Shown: piece after piece, positions 59,882 to 64,000 of the stretch
How positions within the stretch are numbered: the stretch's first letter is position 1
How the letters are laid out: every line of letters begins with the position of its first letter
Program-made: the position numbers and the translations under genes
Assembly: GCF_000614545.1 (NCBI RefSeq)
Contig: NZ_BAKW01000005.1
Span: 1 to 64,000, forward strand
Length of the DNA stretch: 64,000 nt
Source of the DNA: Asaia platycodi JCM 25414
Lineage (GTDB): Bacteria > Pseudomonadota > Alphaproteobacteria > Acetobacterales > Acetobacteraceae
Direction of reading: 5' to 3'
Notes under the pieces: generated by a model
What the model saw: only the letters and a program-made list of their open reading frames with translations
What the model was told of the DNA's origin: nothing
Databases searched by the model: none

Positions 59882-60937
59882 TCAGCCGATATCGCGCACG
59901 GCGTTGACGAGGGCGCCAACATGTTCTGGTGGGGTCTCGGGCATCACGCCATGACCGAGATTGAACACATGCGGGCGGCCTTTGAGGGCGTTCCTGATCG
60001 TGTGCGCTTCATCGATGAGGGCTTGCCCGCCATTTTTGAGAATGATCGGGTCGAGATTGCCTTGCAGCGCCAGCGTGTCGGGGCAGAGAGCGGCCATCTG
60101 CGCCATATCGACCGATGTATCGCAAGCTAGGGCGTCCACGCCGGTTTCACGGGCATATTCGAGGGCCATCAGCCCGGAGAGACGCGGAAAACCAATGATT
60201 TTAACGCCGGGTCGAGCGGCGCGGATGCCCTGCACGATGGCGCGTGTGGGAGCGATCACATGCTGGCGGAACTGCGACGGTGGCAACAGACCGGCCCAGC
60301 TATCGAACAGCATGACGGCTTCGGCACCGGCATCGATCTGGCCGATCAGCATATCGGTGGTGGCCTGTGTCAACAGGGCGATAAGATCGCCGTACAGAGC
60401 CGGGTCCTGCAGGGCCATGGCACGGGTTACGCCGAACTCACGCGAACTGCCCCCATCGACCATGTAACAGGACACGGTGAAGGGACTGCCAGCAAAGCCG
60501 AGAAGCGTCGTAGGCTGGGGGAGTTCGCGGGCCAGAATCCGCAATGTTTCCTGGATCGGCGCTACGGTTTCGGCTACGCGTGAGGCAGACAGGGCATCAA
60601 GATCTGCTCTGTTGCGGATCGGCGCCATGACTGGGCCACGTCCTTCGATGAATTTCAGATCCTGACCCATGGCCCAGGGCAGGACCAGAATATCGGAAAA
60701 CAGGATGGCGCCATCCATGGCGTAGCGGCGAATGGGCTGAAGGGTCAGTTCGGCCGCGATATCGGGGGTGGTACACCGCGTCAGGAAGTCTGCCTTGGCG
60801 CGTTGGGCCCGAAACTCGGGAAGATAGCGTCCGGCCTGTCGCATCAGCCAGATCGGAGGGGGCCAGACAGCCTCTCCCTGGAGGACACGCAGAAGCGGTT
60901 TTGCAGGCTTGGGCAGAGGTGAGATTTCGCTATCCAT
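59882..60937 (-). CDS. hemE: Uroporphyrinogen decarboxylase
   Basis: A 351-residue cytoplasmic heme-pathway enzyme. PIWLMRQAGRYLPEFR is signature 1, and GFAGSPFTVSCYMVDGG is signature 2. The catalytic Asp lies in ILFSDILVLPWAMG. Normal length, intact. The ATG at 60937 begins a gene that reads away from the candidate replication origin, as known in Caulobacter and Rickettsia. Confidence 0.95.
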   Translation of the reverse strand: MDSEISPLPKPAKPLLRVLQGEAVWPPPIWLMRQAGRYLPEFRAQRAKADFLTRCTTPDIAAELTLQPIRRYAMDGAILFSDILVLPWAMGQDLKFIEGRGPVMAPIRNRADLDALSASRVAETVAPIQETLRILARELPQPTTLLGFAGSPFTVSCYMVDGGSSREFGVTRAMALQDPALYGDLIALLTQATTDMLIGQIDAGAEAVMLFDSWAGLLPPSQFRQHVIAPTRAIVQGIRAARPGVKIIGFPRLSGLMALEYARETGVDALACDTSVDMAQMAALCPDTLALQGNLDPIILKNGGQALIDEAHTIRNALKGRPHVFNLGHGVMPETPPEHVGALVNAVRDIG

Positions 60938-61255
60938 GCCGACCAATAATCATAAAAGAAAAGAGAAAGATATCCTGTCGGATAGGTTGATCCCTGTGGA
61001 TGACGGGGTACCCATCTTTCCGAAAACGTACCCCGACTTACCAACACTGTGTACAAACGATAATGCCTTTGGTTTGAAGCATTTGTGAGAGTTATCCCGA
61101 AATACCCACAGAAGACCTGTGTACAACCCACCGGTACCGCCAGAAAAAGTACAATCCACGGTACTCGGTACGCCTGCTCCAGAAGCCTCGTACAATCCCC
61201 ATGTACCCCAGTACTGACGGTACTCATTCACCCCCCTCACGAAAGGAGACGCCTT
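60938..61255. other. Candidate chromosomal replication origin (oriC) between hemE and maf
   Basis: About 318 bp without a gene. It contains twelve GTAC sites between 61008 and 61223, roughly one expected by chance. TGTGTACAA occurs twice (61049, 61119). There are near-DnaA boxes: TGTGGATGA at 60995 (one mismatch to TGTGGATAA) and TTATCCCGA at 61092 (two mismatches). An A-rich stretch lies near 60947-60972. Known: in several alphaproteobacteria the origin lies beside hemE. No perfect DnaA box was found, so this is a location-based inference. Confidence 0.55.
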
Positions 61256-61888
61256 ATGGAGTCGGCACATGCGAATCCGGGCAAAGCCCGCCTGTTTCTC
61301 GCTAGCGGATCGTCGGCGCGGCTTGGTTTGCTACGGGAGGCGGGTGTTGAGGTCACGTCCTGCCCCGTAGGGATTGATGAGGCTGCAATCAGAGACGCAA
61401 TGAGGGCCGAAAAGGCATCGCACGGGGCCATCGCTCTGGCGCTCGCTGATGCCAAAGCTCTAGGGTTTTTCAGGGATTTCTATTTTATGAGCGCCGATTT
61501 TGTTATCGCGGCAGACCAGATTCTGGAGTGCGATGGCATCGGTTTCGACAAGCCGGAATCACTCGATCAGGCGCGTGAGCAGCTGTCTTATCTCAGGGGC
61601 CGTACGCACCATCTTCAGACGGCGCTGGTGCTGTACAGAAACAGCCAGAAGCTCTGGGAGCATCTGGCCACTCCGAAACTGACCCTGCGTGACTTCAGCG
61701 AAGCGTTTCTCGACGCCTATATAGAGAGCGAGGGTGAGGCTCTTTTATCCTGTGTGGGGGCGTACAGGCTCGAAGGAATGGGTGTACAGCTTTTCGAGGC
61801 GATTGAGGGCGATCATGACGCCATACTGGGTCTGCCGCGCCTCCCGCTTCTGGCTATACTGCGCGATTTCGACATGGTGAAAAAATAG
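61256..61888 (+). CDS. maf: Maf-like nucleotide pyrophosphatase
   Basis: A 210-residue Maf family protein. The start FLASGSSARLGLLREAGVEV resembles the LASxSPRR signature with changes, and FVIAADQIL plus LSYLRGRTHHLQTALVLY are the later family motifs. Maf proteins hydrolyse modified or canonical nucleoside triphosphates. AAAGGAG stands eight bases before the ATG at 61256. Divergent from hemE across the candidate origin. Confidence 0.87.
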   Translation: MESAHANPGKARLFLASGSSARLGLLREAGVEVTSCPVGIDEAAIRDAMRAEKASHGAIALALADAKALGFFRDFYFMSADFVIAADQILECDGIGFDKPESLDQAREQLSYLRGRTHHLQTALVLYRNSQKLWEHLATPKLTLRDFSEAFLDAYIESEGEALLSCVGAYRLEGMGVQLFEAIEGDHDAILGLPRLPLLAILRDFDMVKK

Positions 61889-61970
61889 TGTTTTAAGGGC
61901 TTGTCAGGGGGCAAGCCCCCCGCTATACCCGCGCCACTGGCCTGACCCAAGGGGCCGGTTTTGATACGGC

Positions 61971-62046
61971 GGGGCCATAGCTCAGTTGGGAGAGCGCCTG
62001 AATGGCATTCAGGAGGTCGTCGGTTCGATTCCGATTGGCTCCACCA
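61971..62046 (+). tRNA. tRNA-Ala (anticodon GGC)
   Basis: A complete cloverleaf: acceptor GGGGCCA pairing with TGGCTCC, D-arm AGCTCAGTTGGGAGAGC, anticodon loop with GGC, T-arm GTCGGTTCGATTCCGAT, and encoded CCA. No repeat of its 3' end is visible nearby, so no element is integrated here within the window. Confidence 0.95.
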
Positions 62047-62333
62047 TCATTCATCGAAAAACAGAAGATTGCATCCTTTTTAAAAGGTCTTTCTGTTTTA
62101 TTTCGGCTGAAATCCCCCATTTTTCCAGAAAATCGATGTTTTACTGCCTTGCTTTATACAGGGTGTGCAAGACTTGCACGGGGCTCTTGTGTTGAGGGCT
62201 TCTGCTGCTGACTGCCAGTGCATCATTGTCGCGTTATCACAACGGGAAGACGCCTTCTGAGATATTGGTTGATATATAAACCATTTTGGTGTTCTTTCAT
62301 CGGGTACAGAAAACGACATCAGATGACAGAACA

Positions 62334-62627
62334 ATGATCCTTTTGCGTTCCTCCCCCAGACGGGGGCTTTTCGCGCTTTGCCGCGTCGTGCCCTTGCCCG
62401 CTATTGCGCTGAGCGGCTGCACGCGTGCGCCGTTACAGGATGTGCTGGGCTCGTTTTTTCCGTCCTGGATGCTCTGTGCGACGCTGGGCGCTGTGGCAGC
62501 TGCGATGCTGCGTGCGGTGCTGGGCGTATTCAACTTGCAGCAGGCCGTGCCCGCGCCGATGCTGACCTATATCGCCTTCATGGTTGCCGTCACCTTTCTG
62601 GTGTGGCTGGTTTTCTTCGGTCACTGA
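62334..62627 (+). CDS. YtcA-family small membrane lipoprotein
   Basis: A 97-residue protein with a signal-like N-terminus ending in a lipobox (IALSGC) and two membrane helices (SWMLCATLGAVAAAMLRAVL, MLTYIAFMVAVTFLVWLVFF). I recognise the YtcA family, which in enterobacteria and acetobacters accompanies HlyD-type and FUSC-type efflux genes. The next two genes are exactly those. Confidence 0.75.
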   Translation: MILLRSSPRRGLFALCRVVPLPAIALSGCTRAPLQDVLGSFFPSWMLCATLGAVAAAMLRAVLGVFNLQQAVPAPMLTYIAFMVAVTFLVWLVFFGH

Positions 62628-62741
62628 GGCGATGTCCGGTCCTTCAGGATCGGACATTGATGTCAGTCCCCTGTTTAGCGAAAGCCTTTGTCCGGTCGGA
62701 TATTATGAACTGATCGATCAAAGGTGTCAGGCGGTCCCTTC

Positions 62742-63764
62742 ATGAGTTCCCTTACCTCCCGTATCGGGGGCATCGCGCTCCTGGTTCTGTCTCTCGCTGC
62801 CTGTGTTATTACCGGCTTCCTGGTGTTGCAGCGGCTTCATGAGCGCCCGAGAACCGAAGATGCCTATATTGCCGCCAATATCGTGCATCTGGCGCCTGAA
62901 GTGAGCGGACGTATCGTGTCGATTGCCGTGCATGACAATGACAAGGTCAGGCGCGGTCAGGTGCTCTATGTGATCGACCCCGAGCCTTACACCTATCGGG
63001 TGCAACAGGCTCAGGCGCAGGTCGATGGTCTTCAGGCGCAGATCGACGTCCAGACCAGTCAGGTGAGTTCGCAGGTCTCCCATGCGGGAGCCGAGGCCAG
63101 CGCTGTTCAGAGCGCCCGTGCCCGTCTTGCCCTGGCGCATGCCACTCAGAACCGTCTGGCTCCACTCGAAAAACAGGGTTTCGTGACGCGTGAGGCGCTC
63201 GATCAGGCGCTTGCCGAGACGCGCAGCGCAGAGGCAGGCTTGCAGCAGGCCCTGCAATCGGCAGTGTCTGCGCATCAGGCGGTGCGAAGCGTGGCGCCTT
63301 TACGTGCCGATCTCGCTGCTGCCCAGGCCCAGCTTCGTGAAGCCGAACGCGATCTAAGGCTGACGACGGTGCGAGCACCCTGCGACGGCATCGTGACTGA
63401 TCTGAACGTTGCCTCAGGTGAGTATGCGTCGACAGGCAAGCCTGTCTTCACTCTGGTCGACAGTGAAACCTGGTGGGCCATCGCCAATTTTCGGGAAACC
63501 CAGCTCGTCGGGTTGATGGCCGGTCAGAGGGTCAAGGTCTACGCCATGGCCCAGCCAGGCAGACCGATCATGGGCACGCTTGAAAGCCTCAATGCCGGTG
63601 TCGTGCCCGATGAGGGGACCAGCGCGAATGGTCTGCCGAAAGTGCCGCGCACGCTCAACTGGGTGCGCATCGCCCAGCGCTTTCCGGTGCGCATCAGGCT
63701 CGACAACCCGCCGAGCGAGCTGATGCGTGTCGGAGCCACGGTCGTCGTGGTCGTCATGCGATGA
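62742..63764 (+). CDS. HlyD-type membrane fusion protein, MdtN/EmrA-like
   Basis: A 340-residue periplasmic adaptor. One N-terminal anchor (IALLVLSLAACVITGFLVLQ), then EDAYIAANIVHLAPEVSGRI and VRRGQVLYVIDPEPY (first lipoyl half), a Gln/Ala-rich coiled-coil hairpin, TTVRAPCDGIVTDLNVASGE (second half), and GQRVKVYAMAQPG. The stop overlaps the next ATG. It should link an inner-membrane FUSC component to an outer-membrane channel. Confidence 0.86.
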   Translation: MSSLTSRIGGIALLVLSLAACVITGFLVLQRLHERPRTEDAYIAANIVHLAPEVSGRIVSIAVHDNDKVRRGQVLYVIDPEPYTYRVQQAQAQVDGLQAQIDVQTSQVSSQVSHAGAEASAVQSARARLALAHATQNRLAPLEKQGFVTREALDQALAETRSAEAGLQQALQSAVSAHQAVRSVAPLRADLAAAQAQLREAERDLRLTTVRAPCDGIVTDLNVASGEYASTGKPVFTLVDSETWWAIANFRETQLVGLMAGQRVKVYAMAQPGRPIMGTLESLNAGVVPDEGTSANGLPKVPRTLNWVRIAQRFPVRIRLDNPPSELMRVGATVVVVVMR

Positions 63765-64000
63765 CGGCAGTCCGGCAGGAGATGGCTGGGGCGATACGCC
63801 GCAAAAGGCGGAACGATCCGCCATCGACTTTTTCCTTTCTGAAAAAGGAAATGGCCCCTGTATCCGGCCGTGCCCGCAATACGGTGCTGCTGGTGGTGCA
63901 GGTAATCGTGACGATCATCATCGGTGAGACGTTTCGTGTGCCCGATCTGCCGGTGCTGGTCTTCATCTGCTTTTTTCTCTCCGGCAATGACGCGGCCTCG
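63761..64000 (+). CDS. FUSC-family efflux protein, N-terminus only (window end)
   Basis: The first 80 residues of a longer protein cut by the window. A basic N-terminus is followed by the first helices (NTVLLVVQVIVTIIIGETFR, LPVLVFICFFLS). FUSC proteins of the MdtO/AaeB type export aromatic acids or toxic compounds. The start overlaps the stop of the fusion protein gene (ATGA). The assignment depends mostly on the gene order. Confidence 0.65.
   Translation, partial: MTAVRQEMAGAIRRKRRNDPPSTFSFLKKEMAPVSGRARNTVLLVVQVIVTIIIGETFRVPDLPVLVFICFFLSGNDAAS

Noticed and set aside
1-64000. CRISPR arrays
   Set aside because: No regularly spaced short direct repeats and no cas genes were seen.
1-64000. 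Insertion sequences
   Set aside because: No transposase with a DDE or HUH motif and no paired terminal inverted repeats were recognised. The only recombinase seen is the tyrosine integrase.

Overview
The window looks like chromosome of an acetic acid bacterium (Acetobacteraceae, Alphaproteobacteria). The main reasons are a complete pqqABCDE cluster whose 26-residue PqqA I recall as matching the Gluconobacter type, a hemE gene beside a candidate replication origin, high-GC genes, an aerobic heme pathway using HemJ, and a ~110 bp GC-rich dispersed repeat in three intergenic gaps. The genus cannot be fixed from sequence alone.

Region 1 (about 0.46-17.2 kb) is a genomic island at a tRNA-Thr(UGU) gene. 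A ~140 bp direct repeat holding the 3' half of that tRNA marks both ends. Inside are an NlpC/P60 lipoprotein hydrolase, decayed prophage pieces (a lysozyme-antirepressor chimera, a terminase small subunit, a stub of the large terminase, an HNH nuclease, a membrane coiled-coil protein), a divergent TetR/DUF4188 pair with a strong palindromic operator, a PIN-like gene broken by one stop codon, an AI-2E-family transporter, a tyrosine integrase, and a complete type I restriction-modification operon, hsdM-hsdS-(DUF5655-type nuclease)-hsdR. Its four genes overlap or are closely spaced.

Region 2 (17.2-43.9 kb) is core chromosome: glnA, a PLP aminotransferase, a secreted trehalase, an MFS carrier, tldD, small membrane and zinc-finger proteins, a retropepsin-like secreted protein, a D-2-hydroxyacid dehydrogenase, an MhpD-like hydratase, yaiI, an HtrA protease, tadA, a glutamine amidotransferase, rluB-rsmD, ftsK, an RluA-type synthase, a family 2 glycosyltransferase and the dTDP-L-rhamnose genes rfbBACD.

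Region 3 (44.5-55.2 kb) is transport: a MATE pump, a DUF885 peptidase, a heavy-metal-type RND tripartite pump (fusion protein, pump, outer-membrane channel) and a second AI-2E-family protein. Region 4 (55.4-64 kb) holds pqqABCDE, the heme genes hemE-HAD-hemJ, a probable oriC between hemE and maf, tRNA-Ala(GGC), and the start of a YtcA/HlyD/FUSC efflux operon cut by the window end.

At least seventeen core genes between 17.4 and 56.5 kb carry single-base losses, nearly all the shortening of a G or C run, while the hsd operon has none. These are most likely sequencing or assembly undercalls. I therefore annotate those genes at full length and note each break.
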